From: Nonomuraea maritima
GTDB lineage: Bacteria; Actinomycetota; Actinomycetes; Streptosporangiales; Streptosporangiaceae
Assembly (NCBI RefSeq): GCF_900100395.1
Contig: NZ_FNFB01000031.1
Coordinates: 1-64,000 of the forward strand
Length of the DNA stretch: 64,000 nucleotides
Direction: 5' to 3'
The position numbers and the translations under genes were made by a program. Positions 41,302 through 52,527 of the stretch are shown in pieces; position 1 is the stretch's first letter, and every line of letters begins with the position of its first letter. Below the pieces are notes generated by a model. It did not search any database and was not told the DNA's origin. It was given only the letters and a program-made list of their open reading frames with translations.

Positions 41302-43368
41302 TCAGGCGTCGATGTGGTCGCGGTCGACCTCGGCGGCGCTGTTGACGATGAACTCCCGTCGTGGCGCGACCTCGCTGCCCATCAGCAGGTTGAAGATCTG
41401 CTCGGCGCTTTCGGCGTCTTCGATGCGCACGCGCCGCAGGATGCGGTGGCGCGGGTCCATCGTCGTCTCGGCGAGCTGGTCGGCGTCCATCTCACCGAGG
41501 CCCTTGTACCGCTGCACCGGGTCCTTCCAGCGCTTGCCGCGACGTTCCAGGTCGCGCAGCACCTTGTGCAGCTCGGCGTCGGAGTAGCAGTAGATGTACT
41601 TCTCCTGGCCCCGACCGGGGTTCGTCAGCTCGATGCGGTGCAGCGGCGGCACAGCGGCGAACACCCGACCGGCCTCCACCATGGGACGCATGTAGCGATG
41701 GAAGAGGGTCAGCAGCAGGCAGCGGATGTGGGCGCCGTCGACGTCGGCGTCCGCCATGAGGATGACCTTGCCGTAGCGGGCGGACTCGATGTCGAACGAG
41801 CGCCCGGAGCCTGCCCCCACGACCTGGATGATGGCCGCGCACTCGGCGTTCTTGAGCATGTCGCTCACGGACGCCTTCTGGACGTTGAGGATCTTGCCGC
41901 GGATCGGCAGCAGCGCCTGGAACTCCGAGTCGCGCGCGAGCTTGGCCGTGCCGAGAGCGGAGTCGCCCTCGACGATGAACAGCTCGCTGCGGTCGACGTC
42001 GTCGCTGCGGCAGTCGACCAGTTTCGCCGGGAGCGCGGAGTTCTCCAGGGCACTCTTGCGCCGCTGGTTGTCACGGTGCTCGCGGGCCGCGATGCGGGCC
42101 TTGGCGGCCGCCACGATCTTCTCCAGCACCGACCGCAGCGGCTGCTTGTAGCCGCGCGGCGGGTTGGCGAACAGCTCCTTGAGCTCGCGGGAGACGACGT
42201 GGGAGACGATGCGGGTGGCCGCGGAGGTGCCGAGCACCTCCTTGGTCTGCCCCTCGAACTGGGGCTCCGGCACCCTGACCGTGACGACGCCGGTGAGGCC
42301 CTCGGAGATGTCGTCCTTGGTGACGGGGTCGTCGCCGTTCTTCAGCAGGCGGGTCTCGCGCAGGATCTCGTTGATCGTACGGACCAGGCCGCGTTCGAAA
42401 CCGGTGATGTGGGTGCCGCCCTTGGGGGTGGCGATGACATTGACGAAGGACCGCACGGTGGACTCGTAGCCCTTGCCCCACCGGATCGCCACGTCGACGC
42501 TGAGCTCGCGCTGCACCTCGGTGGGCGTCATGTGGCCCTGGTCGTCGAGGACCGGCACGGTCTCGTGGAAGTGGCCGACGCCCTGCAGCCGCAGCACCTC
42601 GCAGAGAGGTTCGTCGCGCGCCAGGAACTCGGTGAACTCGGAGATGCCGCCGTCGAAGCGGAACACCTCTTCGGTGCGCTCCTCGTGACGGCTGTCGAAG
42701 ACCACCAGGGTGAGACCGGGCACCAGGAACGCGGTCTGCCTGAGGCGTACGTGGATCTCGTCGAGGGAGACCTCGGCGTCGGGCAGGAAGATCTGCCGGT
42801 CGGCCCAGAAACGCACGCGGGTGCCGGTGGCCTTGCTGGGCAGCTCGGCACCGACGCGCAGGCCGGACTTCTTCTTGAACTTGGCCGTGGGCCCGTCGCC
42901 GTCGAACACGCCGGTGACGCCGCGCCGGAAGCTGATCTCGTGGACGCGGCTGCCACGGTCGACCTGGACGTCGAGCCGCGAGGACAGCGCGTTCACCACG
43001 GACGCGCCGACGCCGTGCAGACCGCCGGACGCGCCGTAGGAGCCGCCGCCGAATTTTCCACCGGCGTGCAGCTTCGTATAGACGAGCTCGACACCTGCCA
43101 GGCCCGACTTGGGCTCGACGTCGACCGGGATGCCGCGGCCGTTGTCGCGCACCTCGATGGAGCCGTCGGCGTGGAGCTCGACCTCGATGCGGTCGCAGTA
43201 GCCGGCGAGCGCCTCGTCGACGCCGTTGTCCACGATTTCCCAGAGGCAGTGCATGAGCCCGCGGCTGTCGGTGGACCCGATGTACATGCCCGGGCGCTTG
43301 CGGACGGCTTCCAGCCCCTCAAGCACCGACAGGTGACGAGCCGTGTAACCCGCCTCGACTAGCGTCAC
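41302..43368 (-). CDS. parE: DNA topoisomerase IV subunit B
   Basis: A 688-residue ATPase subunit. The GHKL ATP site is visible as EIVDNGVDEALAG, DNGRGIPV and GLHGVGASVVNAL; the Toprim metal site is EGDSALGTAK and MADADVDGAH; and the C-terminus has QRYKGLGEMDADQLAETTMDP. EGDSALG in place of the EGDSAGG of gyrase is typical of actinobacterial ParE. The GTG at 43368 has AGGGGAG six bases upstream; an ATG at 43392 would add eight residues. Partner parC is 4 kb away on the other strand. Confidence 0.95.
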   Translation of the reverse strand: MTLVEAGYTARHLSVLEGLEAVRKRPGMYIGSTDSRGLMHCLWEIVDNGVDEALAGYCDRIEVELHADGSIEVRDNGRGIPVDVEPKSGLAGVELVYTKLHAGGKFGGGSYGASGGLHGVGASVVNALSSRLDVQVDRGSRVHEISFRRGVTGVFDGDGPTAKFKKKSGLRVGAELPSKATGTRVRFWADRQIFLPDAEVSLDEIHVRLRQTAFLVPGLTLVVFDSRHEERTEEVFRFDGGISEFTEFLARDEPLCEVLRLQGVGHFHETVPVLDDQGHMTPTEVQRELSVDVAIRWGKGYESTVRSFVNVIATPKGGTHITGFERGLVRTINEILRETRLLKNGDDPVTKDDISEGLTGVVTVRVPEPQFEGQTKEVLGTSAATRIVSHVVSRELKELFANPPRGYKQPLRSVLEKIVAAAKARIAAREHRDNQRRKSALENSALPAKLVDCRSDDVDRSELFIVEGDSALGTAKLARDSEFQALLPIRGKILNVQKASVSDMLKNAECAAIIQVVGAGSGRSFDIESARYGKVILMADADVDGAHIRCLLLTLFHRYMRPMVEAGRVFAAVPPLHRIELTNPGRGQEKYIYCYSDAELHKVLRDLERRGKRWKDPVQRYKGLGEMDADQLAETTMDPRHRILRRVRIEDAESAEQIFNLLMGSEVAPRREFIVNSAAEVDRDHIDA

Positions 43369-43503
43369 TCCCGCTCCCCTGGTGTTGAGCATCGAACACG
43401 TGTGCGTAGCTTACCGTTGTTCCCCTGCGTGCGCGTACAAGCTTGCCATGGCGGAACGTTTGCTGTTACCAACCGGCTGATCATCATTACTTTCGGACAC
43501 ATT

Positions 43504-43525
43504 CTGCTCTGGGCGTAGAGAGCAG
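43504..43525. promoter_or_regulatory. Inverted repeat in the parE divergent promoter region
   Basis: CTGCTCT (43504-43510) and AGAGCAG (43519-43525) form a 7-bp inverted repeat with an 8-bp spacer, between the start of parE and that of the DUF7455 gene. It could be an operator for either gene or a leader hairpin; no evidence decides. Confidence 0.35.
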
Positions 43526-43616
43526 GCGGTTGGGAAGCTCCAGGTCCGGTTAGATGTTGTTCCAAGTGACTGACGCCAGATCCTCGCTTCGGCGGGGGTG
43601 ACCCGAAAGGCGATAC

Positions 43617-43847
43617 GTGACTGGAGCTCTCGCCCCCGTTAAGCCGCTGACGGCCCTCGACCGCTGCGACCGCTGCGGCGCCCAGGCCTACATTCGCGCG
43701 ACCCTGCCCGTGGGTGGGGAGTTGCTGTTCTGCGCCCACCATGGGCGTCAGCACGTTGCGGCGCTGCGCGAGAAGGGTGCCGACATCCTGGACGAGTCGG
43801 CTCGACTCAGCGAAACTCGATCAACCGCCCCCAGCGACGAGCGCTGA
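43617..43847 (+). CDS. DUF7455 zinc-binding small protein
   Basis: A 76-residue protein. LTALDRCDRCGAQAYIRATLPVGGELLFCAHHGRQH supplies CxxC and CxHH, a small zinc ribbon, followed by a charged tail. The family is found in actinobacteria, often close to the principal sigma factor and topoisomerase IV genes, as here. The GTG at 43617 has GAAAGG seven bases upstream. Function unknown. A strong terminator follows. Confidence 0.85.
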   Translation: MTGALAPVKPLTALDRCDRCGAQAYIRATLPVGGELLFCAHHGRQHVAALREKGADILDESARLSETRSTAPSDER

Positions 43848-44505
43848 CCCTAAGCGCCCGTCGTGTGAGATAACCACATATCGCGTAGCCAGAACGGCGA
43901 CCCCGGCCATCCGGGGTCGCCGTTCTGCGTTCCCGCAGTCATCCCCTTCGGCAACAGAGCTGACTGTGAGCTGCTTCCAAGCCCACGAGCCGCGAAAGCA
44001 GGGCCGCCATCTCCCAGGCTCGCCCCACCGCGCCCAGAGCAGAACCACCAACTCCCCCGCTCGACACGCACGCACCCGGAGCAGGGCCGCCGTCCCGAAG
44101 GCCGTCCTCCCTCCCGACGCGCAAGAACGCGGACACCGGTGTTCCCCGCCAAAGCAGTGAGCGGCCCGGACGGGGATACCCGCAACCCGCATCAGCACCA
44201 GGCCATCGGGGCGGCGGCGCATCGGCTCCGATCCCCAGCAAGCGGCGGCACACGGCTCAGCCCTCCGACGATTGACGACACACCGGCTGCCCCAACAAGC
44301 GGCGGTCGAGCAGTTGCGCAGCGGCTCAGGCTCCAGCAAGCGGCAGCCATGCGGCGGCACATCGACTCGGAGGCACGACGAGTGACGGCGCACCAGCTGA
44401 CTCCAGCAAGTGGCGGTCAAGCGGCTGCCAAGGCGGCGGGCGTACCAAAGAATCCGGCACCCGCACGAACAGGCAGGCGGGTCTGGTTCCTTGGGAGTGT
44501 GCTCG
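43848..44505. repeat. Gene-free region with terminator and degenerate AGCAAGCGGC repeats
   Basis: 658 bp. After the terminator at 43891-43926 there is no gene-like frame. Four related segments with (C)CAGCAAGCGGCGG or CCAACAAGCGGCGG or CCAGCAAGTGGCGG occur between about 44230 and 44420, spaced roughly 40-70 bp. They look like the decayed remains of another tandem array. Confidence 0.5.
43891..43926. terminator. Perfect 16-bp terminator hairpin
   Basis: AGAACGGCGACCCCGG (43891-43906) and CCGGGGTCGCCGTTCT (43911-43926) pair perfectly with a CCAT loop, 43 bp after the DUF7455 stop codon. No T-run follows. Confidence 0.92.
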
Positions 44506-45042
44506 ATGAGCAGTCGCGTGGTCTTGTCCGTCACCGCCGGCCTCGCGCTCGCCGGGACGATCGCTGTCGCAACGCCGGCCCACGCCTCCGCGGGTTGCGC
44601 GATCGCGCCGTACGGGCTGATCGGGGCGCGGTGGGCCGAGTTGGGCGGCGAGCACGGCAAGCTGGGCTGCCCGACGACGCGGGAGACCGACATCTACATG
44701 AACGGCGTCGGCTGGGCAGGACGTAGGCAGTCGTTCGTGCACGGTCAGATGGCTTGGTCACCCAAGAACGGCTCCAAGCTCGTGGTGGCCGCGTACTCCA
44801 GGAACGGATACGCCTATTTCGACTGGAAGGCCACCGACCGCAACTGGGACAAGTTCCTCGTCCGCTGGACCAGCCCCGCCGACCCGCAGGGACGGCAGGA
44901 GGACTTCGTCGGCGGCAACCGCGGCAAGGCCTGGACCCGCCAGCGGACCAACGGCGGCTACCGGTGGACCCTCAAGGGGTGTGACACCGGCGTGGTCGGC
45001 TCGAAGTGCCAGAGGTCGTGGACGGTCTCGGTCACCGGCTGA
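44506..45042 (+). CDS. Secreted LGFP-repeat protein
   Basis: A 178-residue exported protein. Residues 1-28 are a signal peptide ending in ATPAHASAG. The mature part contains one LGFP-type repeat, YGLIGARWAELGGEHGKLGCPTTRETDIYM followed by GRRQSFVHGQMAWSPKNG; such repeats bind cell-wall polymers or anchor surface enzymes. The rest is a beta-rich domain with WDKFLVRWTSPADPQGRQEDF. A pair of cysteines near the C-terminus (KGCDTGVVGSKC) may form a disulfide. The ATG at 44506 has TTGGGAG nine bases upstream. No operon partner. Confidence 0.8.
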   Translation: MSSRVVLSVTAGLALAGTIAVATPAHASAGCAIAPYGLIGARWAELGGEHGKLGCPTTRETDIYMNGVGWAGRRQSFVHGQMAWSPKNGSKLVVAAYSRNGYAYFDWKATDRNWDKFLVRWTSPADPQGRQEDFVGGNRGKAWTRQRTNGGYRWTLKGCDTGVVGSKCQRSWTVSVTG

Positions 45043-46056
<1,014 letters not shown>

Positions 46057-46461
46057 ATGGTGAACAGCGTCATCGACAAGATTGCCTGGATCCACCTGGA
46101 CCACGGCAAGATCCTCAGTACCCGGTCGCGAGGCAAGGACGCCTACTACATCCCCGGAGGCAAGCGCGAACCCGGTGAAAGCGACCTCGACACCCTCGTA
46201 CGGGAGATCGATGAGGAACTCGCCGTCACCATCATCCCCGCCACCGCCACCCATATCGGCACCTACCAGGCCCAGGCACACGGCCATGCCGAGGGCGTCA
46301 CCGTGCAGATGACCTGCTACACCGCCGACCATCACGGGGCACCGACGCCCAGCAACGAGATCGAAGAGGTCGCCTGGCTGAGCTACGCCGACCGCGACCG
46401 CGTGTCCCCGGTCGACCAGGTCATCTTCGATCACCTGAACCAGGCCGGGCAGCTTCACTGA
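46057..46461 (+). CDS. Nudix hydrolase
   Basis: A 134-residue Nudix protein. The Nudix box reads GGKREPGESDLDTLVREIDEEL, with the REIDEEL catalytic part complete, so it should bind Mg2+ and cleave a nucleoside diphosphate derivative. DKIAWIHLDHGKILSTRSRGKDAYYIP precedes it, as in housecleaning enzymes. The ATG at 46057 has AGGGAG six bases upstream. Confidence 0.9.
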   Translation: MVNSVIDKIAWIHLDHGKILSTRSRGKDAYYIPGGKREPGESDLDTLVREIDEELAVTIIPATATHIGTYQAQAHGHAEGVTVQMTCYTADHHGAPTPSNEIEEVAWLSYADRDRVSPVDQVIFDHLNQAGQLH

Positions 46462-46707
46462 CCCAGGACACCCATGGGAAGCGGCCGGCCAGGGCATCTA
46501 CGGATCCGTCAGACCTCCAGGAAGCTCGCAGCCACCCGCCCTCGCGAGAACACAAGGTCAAGTCCGGAAAATGGCGATAAATCCAACGTTCCTCGCCAGC
46601 TCCAGGCCGGGCGCTGATCACCACGGGCCTTGTTTCCGGATGCGCCGCCCCTTTCGGGAACCGTCCCCCCCGTCCAGGCGGCCGGACGAGGGACAGCCGT
46701 GAAAGAG

Positions 46708-47412
46708 TCAGCGCACGCGGTAGTGGTAGCCGGTCGTGATCTCGAAGCCCTCGCTGCGGTACAGCTTCTGGGCTGCCGTGTTCTTCTCCGTCACGACGAG
46801 GTACGCCGACCCGACGCCGGCGTGCCGGGTCAGCGCTCGCAGGATCGTCCGTGCGAGCCCTTTCCTGCGCGCTTCAGGCAGGGTGGCCATGCAGTAGATG
46901 CCCAGTGTGTCGCCCTGTGGGACGCCTCGCCCGACGGACAGCACCCGGCCGTCCTCCTCGTAGGCCGCGTACCAAGCCGGCACTCCCGTGCAGACCCGCT
47001 CGGCCACTGACAAGCCGTCGCTGAACCGGCCGTCCACGGCCCACCACGTCTCCAGCCAGCCGTCCCACGGCCGTTCCTCGATCCGCACCGCGCCCACGGC
47101 GCACGGGTGCCCGGCCCCCTGAGAGCGCGTCATGAGGTACGTGGGGTCGACCTCCGCGTAGCCCCGGCGTCCGAGCTCCTCGTCCAGTCCGGGCATGACG
47201 CCGGGACCGATCGAGAAGACGCAGCGCTGCCCGCGCTCCGCGTAGAACGCCTCCGCCGCGCGGATCGCACCGTCCAGGTCGGACGGCTGATCGACCGCGA
47301 GCACGGAGTTGGCCCGCTTGGTCACCCCGCCCGCGTAGCGCAGCAGCCAGCCGTCGTGCGGGCGCTGTTCGTAGGCGGGCCATGCCTCGTGGACGAGCAG
47401 GTCGAAGTTCAC
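46708..47412 (-). CDS. GNAT-family N-acetyltransferase
   Basis: A 234-residue acetyltransferase. The acetyl-CoA loop appears as LPEARRKGLARTILRALTRHA, and NTAAQKLYRSEGFEITTGYHYRVR is the usual end. The N-terminal half has a second, degenerate GNAT-like fold (ANSVLAVDQPSDLDGAIRAAEAFYAERGQRCVFSIGPG). The substrate is not evident. GTG at 47412. Confidence 0.87.
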   Translation of the reverse strand: MNFDLLVHEAWPAYEQRPHDGWLLRYAGGVTKRANSVLAVDQPSDLDGAIRAAEAFYAERGQRCVFSIGPGVMPGLDEELGRRGYAEVDPTYLMTRSQGAGHPCAVGAVRIEERPWDGWLETWWAVDGRFSDGLSVAERVCTGVPAWYAAYEEDGRVLSVGRGVPQGDTLGIYCMATLPEARRKGLARTILRALTRHAGVGSAYLVVTEKNTAAQKLYRSEGFEITTGYHYRVR

Positions 47413-47512
47413 CCGCGCAGGTTAGCCGAGGACCGGGAGATCCCAGGCGTGGGAGTCCCGGAGCGGCACGCGGGCGCAGGGCGGGCTGCCTGGGCGAATA
47501 CGCTAGGGGGCT

Positions 47513-48250
47513 GTGTTGATTCTGCTGCCGCCGTCTGAAGGCAAAGCGTCGGAGGGCAGCGGCCCGCCCGTCGGTGAGCTGTCCTTCGCGTCCCTGTCCA
47601 AGCACCGCACCCGGGTGCTGAACGCGCTCATCCGAGCCTCGAAGCGCCGCGACGCCCTCGAGACGCTCGGCCTGACACCGGGCCTGGCGGGCGAGCTGGC
47701 GAAGAACCTCGAGCTGAAGACCGCCCCGACGCTGCCGGCCGCCGACCTCTACACCGGCGTCCTGTACGACAACCTGGGCCTCGGCACGCTCGACGGCGAG
47801 GCGCGGAGCCGGGCCGAGGAGTCGGTGCTGATCTTCTCGGGCCTGTGGGGCGTCGTACGGATCAACGACCGGATCCCGCCGTACCGCCTGTCGATGGGGG
47901 TCAGTCTGCCGCCGATCGGGGGGCTCGCGGCGTTCTGGCGCCCGGCGCTCACGAAGGAGCTCGACCGCCTGCCGGGCCTGGTGGTCGACCTGCGCTCGGC
48001 CACGTACGCGGGCGCGTGGCAGCCGGGCGACCGCGCGATCACGGTACGCGTGTTCCGCGACGGCAAGGTCGTCAGCCACATGGCCAAGGCCACGCGCGGC
48101 GTGATCGCCCGAGCGCTGCTCGAATCCGGCGCCGACCCCGTCACCCCCGACGAGCTTGCCAAGCAGCTGAGCGACCTCGGTCACGCCGTCGAGCTCAGCG
48201 CGCCGTCGCGCCCCACCCGACCGTGGACGCTCGACGTCAACGTGACCTGA
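47513..48250 (+). CDS. yaaA: YaaA family peroxide stress protein
   Basis: A 245-residue protein of the YaaA/DUF328 family, starting MLILLPPSEGKA (GTG at 47513) and containing ADLYTGVLYDNLGL, LIFSGLWGVVRINDRIPPYRLSMG and VVDLRSATYAGAW. E. coli YaaA lowers free iron and limits Fenton damage during peroxide stress, possibly by binding DNA. It is followed by a terminator shared with the convergent principal sigma gene. Confidence 0.93.
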   Translation: MLILLPPSEGKASEGSGPPVGELSFASLSKHRTRVLNALIRASKRRDALETLGLTPGLAGELAKNLELKTAPTLPAADLYTGVLYDNLGLGTLDGEARSRAEESVLIFSGLWGVVRINDRIPPYRLSMGVSLPPIGGLAAFWRPALTKELDRLPGLVVDLRSATYAGAWQPGDRAITVRVFRDGKVVSHMAKATRGVIARALLESGADPVTPDELAKQLSDLGHAVELSAPSRPTRPWTLDVNVT

Positions 48251-48266
48251 CCCGGCAGACGCGAAA

Positions 48267-48299
48267 GAGCCCCGCACGGACAGGTTCCGTGCGGGGCTC
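48267..48299. terminator. Bidirectional terminator between yaaA and sigA
   Basis: GAGCCCCGCACGGA (48267-48280) and TCCGTGCGGGGCTC (48286-48299) form a perfect 14-bp stem with a 5-nt loop, 16 bp after yaaA and 21 bp before the end of the sigma gene. Confidence 0.95.
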
Positions 48300-48320
48300 G
48301 ATCGTTACGGCTCGGCCAGG

Positions 48321-49949
48321 TCAGTCGAGGTAGTCGCGCAGCACCTGGGACCGGGACGGGTGACGCAGCTTCGACATGGTCTTCGACTCGATCTGGCGGA
48401 TGCGCTCACGGGTGACCCCGTACACCTTGCCGATCTCGTCGAGCGTCTTCGGCTGCCCGTCGGTGAGACCGAAGCGCATCGAGACGACGCCCGCCTCCCG
48501 CTCCGACAGCGTGTCGAGAACGGAGTGGAGCTGCTCCTGGAGCAGCGTGAAGCTGACGGCGTCGGCCGGGACGATGGCCTCGGAGTCTTCGATCAGGTCG
48601 CCGAACTCGCTGTCGCCCTCCTCACCCAGCGGGGTGTGGAGCGAGATGGGCTCGCGCCCGTACTTCTGGACCTCGACGACCTTCTCGGGCGTCATGTCCA
48701 GCTCACGGGCGAGCTCTTCCGGCGTGGGCTCGCGGCCGAGGTCCTGCAGCATCTGCCGCTGGACACGGGCGAGCTTGTTGATCACTTCGACCATGTGGAC
48801 CGGGATGCGGATGGTCCGCGCCTGGTCGGCCATGGCTCGCGTGATCGCCTGCCGGATCCACCACGTGGCGTAGGTGGAGAACTTGTAGCCCTTGGTGTAG
48901 TCGAACTTCTCGACCGCCCTGATCAGACCCAGGTTGCCCTCCTGGATCAGGTCGAGGAACAGCATGCCGCGGCCGGTGTAGCGCTTGGCCAGGGAGACCA
49001 CGAGCCGGAGGTTGGCCTCCAGCAGGTGGTTCTTCGCGCGGCGGCCGTCCTCGGCGATCCACTCGAGCTCGGCCTTGACGTCGACCGGCAGCGGGTCGGA
49101 CTCGGAGCCGAGCTGCTCCTCGGCGAACAGACCGGCCTCGATGCGCTTGGCAAGCTCGACCTCCTGCTCGGCGTTGAGCAGGGGGACCTTGCCGATCTGC
49201 TTGAGGTAGTCCTTCACCGGGTCGGCGGTGGCACCGGCGGCGGCGACCTGCGCGACGGGCGCGTCATCGTCGTCGTCGGAGAGGATGAGGACCTCGTCCT
49301 CGCTCTTCTGCACCACGACCTCGGCGGCCTTGGGCTCTTCGTCGTCCTCGGAGTCGGAGTCGGCCTCGGTGTCTTCCTCGGCGACGATCTCGTCGACGTC
49401 GAGGTCTTCGAGGTCGTCCAGCTCGACGTCGCCATCGAGCTCGATGTCGTCGTCGTCACCGTCGGCCCTGGTCTCGGGCGACTTGGTCTTGCTCTCGGCA
49501 GGCCCAGCGTTCTTCGGCTCGGCCTTCTTGGCGGCGGACGCCGCCTTCTTGGCCGCGGGCGCGGCCTTCTTGGCAGGGGCCGCCTTCTTGGCGGCCGGCT
49601 CGGCTTCGGTGGTGCCGACGACCGCGGTCACGGTGTCGGGCTGCTGCTCTTTGGCTGCCGCCGCGGCCTTGGTCTTGACCGGCGCGGCAGTCTGACGCTT
49701 TGCTGGACCTCGAGACTTCTTCTTCGGCGCAGCCGAATCCGCGGCGGTCACCACCACGGTCACGCCCTCTTTGCTGAGGTTCCGCAAGAACGCGGCGGCG
49801 TGCGACATGGGGATGTCCGCCTCCTCGAAGGCCTGACGGACATCCTCAGACTCGAGGAAACCCTGCGAGCGCCCACGCTCGAGCAGTCGCTGAATGACGG
49901 GCTCGTTCAGCTCTTGTGGCTTCGAGCGAGTCGAACTTGCAGGCGACAC
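48321..49949 (-). CDS. sigA: Principal RNA polymerase sigma factor (SigA/HrdB/RpoD)
   Basis: A 542-residue primary sigma factor. Region 1.2 begins [31 protein letters not shown]; region 2 contains the conserved [39 protein letters not shown] and [19 protein letters not shown]; region 4 ends [30 protein letters not shown]. The N-terminal ~230 residues are a unique extension: a 60-residue folded-looking start ([30 protein letters not shown], as in HrdB), then [10 protein letters not shown]-type Lys/Ala sequence and acidic stretches. The GTG at 49949 was chosen for its AGAGG and the HrdB-like start; it is alone with a long leader (241 bp to the next gene). Confidence 0.96.
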   Translation of the reverse strand: MSPASSTRSKPQELNEPVIQRLLERGRSQGFLESEDVRQAFEEADIPMSHAAAFLRNLSKEGVTVVVTAADSAAPKKKSRGPAKRQTAAPVKTKAAAAAKEQQPDTVTAVVGTTEAEPAAKKAAPAKKAAPAAKKAASAAKKAEPKNAGPAESKTKSPETRADGDDDDIELDGDVELDDLEDLDVDEIVAEEDTEADSDSEDDEEPKAAEVVVQKSEDEVLILSDDDDDAPVAQVAAAGATADPVKDYLKQIGKVPLLNAEQEVELAKRIEAGLFAEEQLGSESDPLPVDVKAELEWIAEDGRRAKNHLLEANLRLVVSLAKRYTGRGMLFLDLIQEGNLGLIRAVEKFDYTKGYKFSTYATWWIRQAITRAMADQARTIRIPVHMVEVINKLARVQRQMLQDLGREPTPEELARELDMTPEKVVEVQKYGREPISLHTPLGEEGDSEFGDLIEDSEAIVPADAVSFTLLQEQLHSVLDTLSEREAGVVSMRFGLTDGQPKTLDEIGKVYGVTRERIRQIESKTMSKLRHPSRSQVLRDYLD

Positions 49950-50191
49950 GAACACCTCTCGAACGAACGCGTGGCGACAATGGACCCAGATGCCCGCTGG
50001 GGGGCTGTTGCCTCTCTCAGAGATCGGTGAGGCCGTGCGGACCGCGACGGACCTGCACAGCATTCTGGCACGACCCCGCACTCCATACGGCCACCTCCCG
50101 GCGGTTGACCTCCACCCTAGGCCGACCAAGACAGTAGTGCGTACGTAAGCGGGGCACTGATACCCGAAAGCAACCGTTATGACTGTTTCAT

Positions 50192-52285
50192 TCAGTCACT
50201 CTTCGTGGCTGGCGGGACGTGTATTGCGAGTGCAGTAACGTCATCATCCTGTTCATATCCAGACAACATCCGGTCAACCAGGAAGTCCAGCAACATATGT
50301 GGGCTACCCACCACCTCTGGTGGGGCTTCGGTCACAACACTGCAAAGCTCTGCCAAACCCGCGTCCAATCCGCGCTTCCTGTTCTCCACGAGGCCGTCGG
50401 AGTACAGCACGGCGGTGTGTCCTGGCGGCACCACGAAGCGGAACTGCCGGCGGCTCGTCGGCCAGCCGAGCGGCGTGCCGGGCTCGGGCTCGCACAGGAT
50501 CGCGGTGCCCTGAGGTGACACCAGCACGGGTGGCGGATGCCCCGCGAGAGCCAGCGTGCCCTCACCGGTGACCGGCTCGACGACCACGTACGCCAGCGTC
50601 GTGACCTGCTCTTCCTCCTCGGTCGCCTCGAAGACGCGATCGAGCCCGGTGAGCACTGCCGCGGGCGGCGGGTTGGTCAGCGCGAGCGCCCGCATGGCGT
50701 TGCGGATGCGCCCCATGCCGGCCGCGGCCTTGACGCCCTTGCCCATGACGTCGCCGACGACCGCCGCGACCCGCCCGTCCTGCAGCACGAACGCGTCGTA
50801 CCAGTCGCCGCCGACCTGGACGTGGCGGCTGCCGGAGCGGAAGCGCTGGGCCAGCACCAGGCCCTTGACCACCGGCAGGCGGTCGGGCAGGAGGCTGCGC
50901 TGCAGCGTCTCGGCGGTGCGGTGCTCGCGCTCGAACAGCGTGGCCCGTTCGACGGCCAGCGCGCACTGGCCGGCCAGCGCCTCCAGGAAGACGCCGTCCT
51001 CCTGGGAGATCTTCTGCGGCCGGGTGAACGAGAAGCGGAGCGCTCCCAACGCGCGGCCGGCGGCGAGCAGCGGCAGGCCGACCCAGGCCCGCTCGTCGCC
51101 GTTGGCGAGCAGCCCGGCCAGCACCTCTTCGTCGCCGCCCGCCTCCAGCAGCTGGGCCTTCAGCGACTCGGGCGACTCGGCGAACACGGGCCGGCGGCTG
51201 TTGACCGCCATGGTCATGACGTTGGACTGCGACAGCGGGATCTCGTCGCCCCGCGCGCCAGAGGCCTCCATGATGCCCTCGCCGTTGATCAGCTTGAGCG
51301 CGGCGCGGTCGGTGTCGAGCAGCGCGACCGCCGAGCGGTCGGCGGCCAGCGCGGTACGGCCCACGTCGATGATGACCTGGACGACCTGCTCGACCGTGAG
51401 GGCCTCGGCCAGCATCGCGGTGGCGCCCTGCAGCCGGGCGGTGCGCAGGGCGGCGGCGCCGAGCTGGTCGGTCAGACGCCCGCGCATCTCCTCGGCCTCG
51501 CGCTGCGGGGTGACGTCGGTGTTGGCGCCGACCCACTCGACCACCCTGCCGTGCCGGATGATCGGCACCGCGCGGACCTCGAAGTGGCGGTAGCCGCTGG
51601 CGCGGGTGCGCACGCGGTAGTTCCACTCGAACATGGTGCGCCCGCGCAGCGCCTCTCGCCAGGCCTCCTCGGTCTGCTGGCGCTCTTCCGGGTGGACGAC
51701 GTCGAGCCAGCCGTTGGCCAGGTATTCCTCCAGCCCCTGGCCGGTGATGGCGCGCCACTGGGGAGCGTCCTCGATCACGGCGCCGGTGGGCGAGGTGATC
51801 CAGACCAGCTGCGACTGCGCCTCGACGAGCGAGCGGTAGCGCTCCTCGCTGCGGCGCAGCGCCTCCTCGGTCTGGCGGCTCTCGGTCACGTCGAGGCCGA
51901 TCAGCGCGACCGCCCGCAGCTCGCCCTCGTCGTCGTGGACGGGCGAGAACGACAGCGACCACTGCCGCGTCTCGCCCCGGCCGGAGCGCACGCGGACGCG
52001 GCCCTCGGTGACCGGTGCGTCACTGTCGATGACGGCCTGGACCGCGTGCGTGATGATCTGGTTGAGGTCGGCGGACAGCACCTCGGCGGGCAGGCTGCCG
52101 GCGAGGCGGTCGGCGGGCACGCTGACGACGTCGCTGAAGACGTCGTTGACCCGCTGGACGCGGCCTTCGGCGTCGAAGAAGGCGAAGGCGAACTCGGCCT
52201 CCGACAGCATGCCCTTGAAGAGGGCGGAGTCAGAGATGTCCACATCCGACTCCCGGGGACGGGGAACGGAGGTCTCGGCGCTCAT
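50192..52285 (-). CDS. PAS-PAS-GAF-SpoIIE (PP2C) serine phosphatase
   Basis: A 697-residue sensor phosphatase. PAS 1 is at about residues 17-130 and PAS 2 at about 130-250 (each followed by a linker helix), a GAF domain at about 270-440 ([29 protein letters not shown]) and a PP2C/SpoIIE domain in the last 230 residues ([50 protein letters not shown]), including the metal Asp residues. Such proteins dephosphorylate anti-sigma-factor antagonists. The ATG at 52285 has GGAGGT seven bases upstream. It is immediately upstream of sigA on the same strand. Confidence 0.93.
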   Translation of the reverse strand: MSAETSVPRPRESDVDISDSALFKGMLSEAEFAFAFFDAEGRVQRVNDVFSDVVSVPADRLAGSLPAEVLSADLNQIITHAVQAVIDSDAPVTEGRVRVRSGRGETRQWSLSFSPVHDDEGELRAVALIGLDVTESRQTEEALRRSEERYRSLVEAQSQLVWITSPTGAVIEDAPQWRAITGQGLEEYLANGWLDVVHPEERQQTEEAWREALRGRTMFEWNYRVRTRASGYRHFEVRAVPIIRHGRVVEWVGANTDVTPQREAEEMRGRLTDQLGAAALRTARLQGATAMLAEALTVEQVVQVIIDVGRTALAADRSAVALLDTDRAALKLINGEGIMEASGARGDEIPLSQSNVMTMAVNSRRPVFAESPESLKAQLLEAGGDEEVLAGLLANGDERAWVGLPLLAAGRALGALRFSFTRPQKISQEDGVFLEALAGQCALAVERATLFEREHRTAETLQRSLLPDRLPVVKGLVLAQRFRSGSRHVQVGGDWYDAFVLQDGRVAAVVGDVMGKGVKAAAGMGRIRNAMRALALTNPPPAAVLTGLDRVFEATEEEEQVTTLAYVVVEPVTGEGTLALAGHPPPVLVSPQGTAILCEPEPGTPLGWPTSRRQFRFVVPPGHTAVLYSDGLVENRKRGLDAGLAELCSVVTEAPPEVVGSPHMLLDFLVDRMLSGYEQDDDVTALAIHVPPATKSD

Positions 52286-52527
52286 GGTCGGCACCTCCGT
52301 CGCGTGCCAGGGTCTCCCACGCGGCACATCTCCATAACTGTGTATCGGCGTAGCGCAGCTCCGGGCGACCGGATCCTGCAGTACATCATCGGCGATGGGC
52401 ATGTGCGGACGGAAGCCCCCGCCGCTGCCCGGTCGCCTCTAGGGTCTACGCATCCTGTCAAAGTCGCTCCACGTTGCGCAGCAAGATCAGGTTACAGCGC
52501 CTGTTCGCCGTCGCACTTTTTGTCCGG

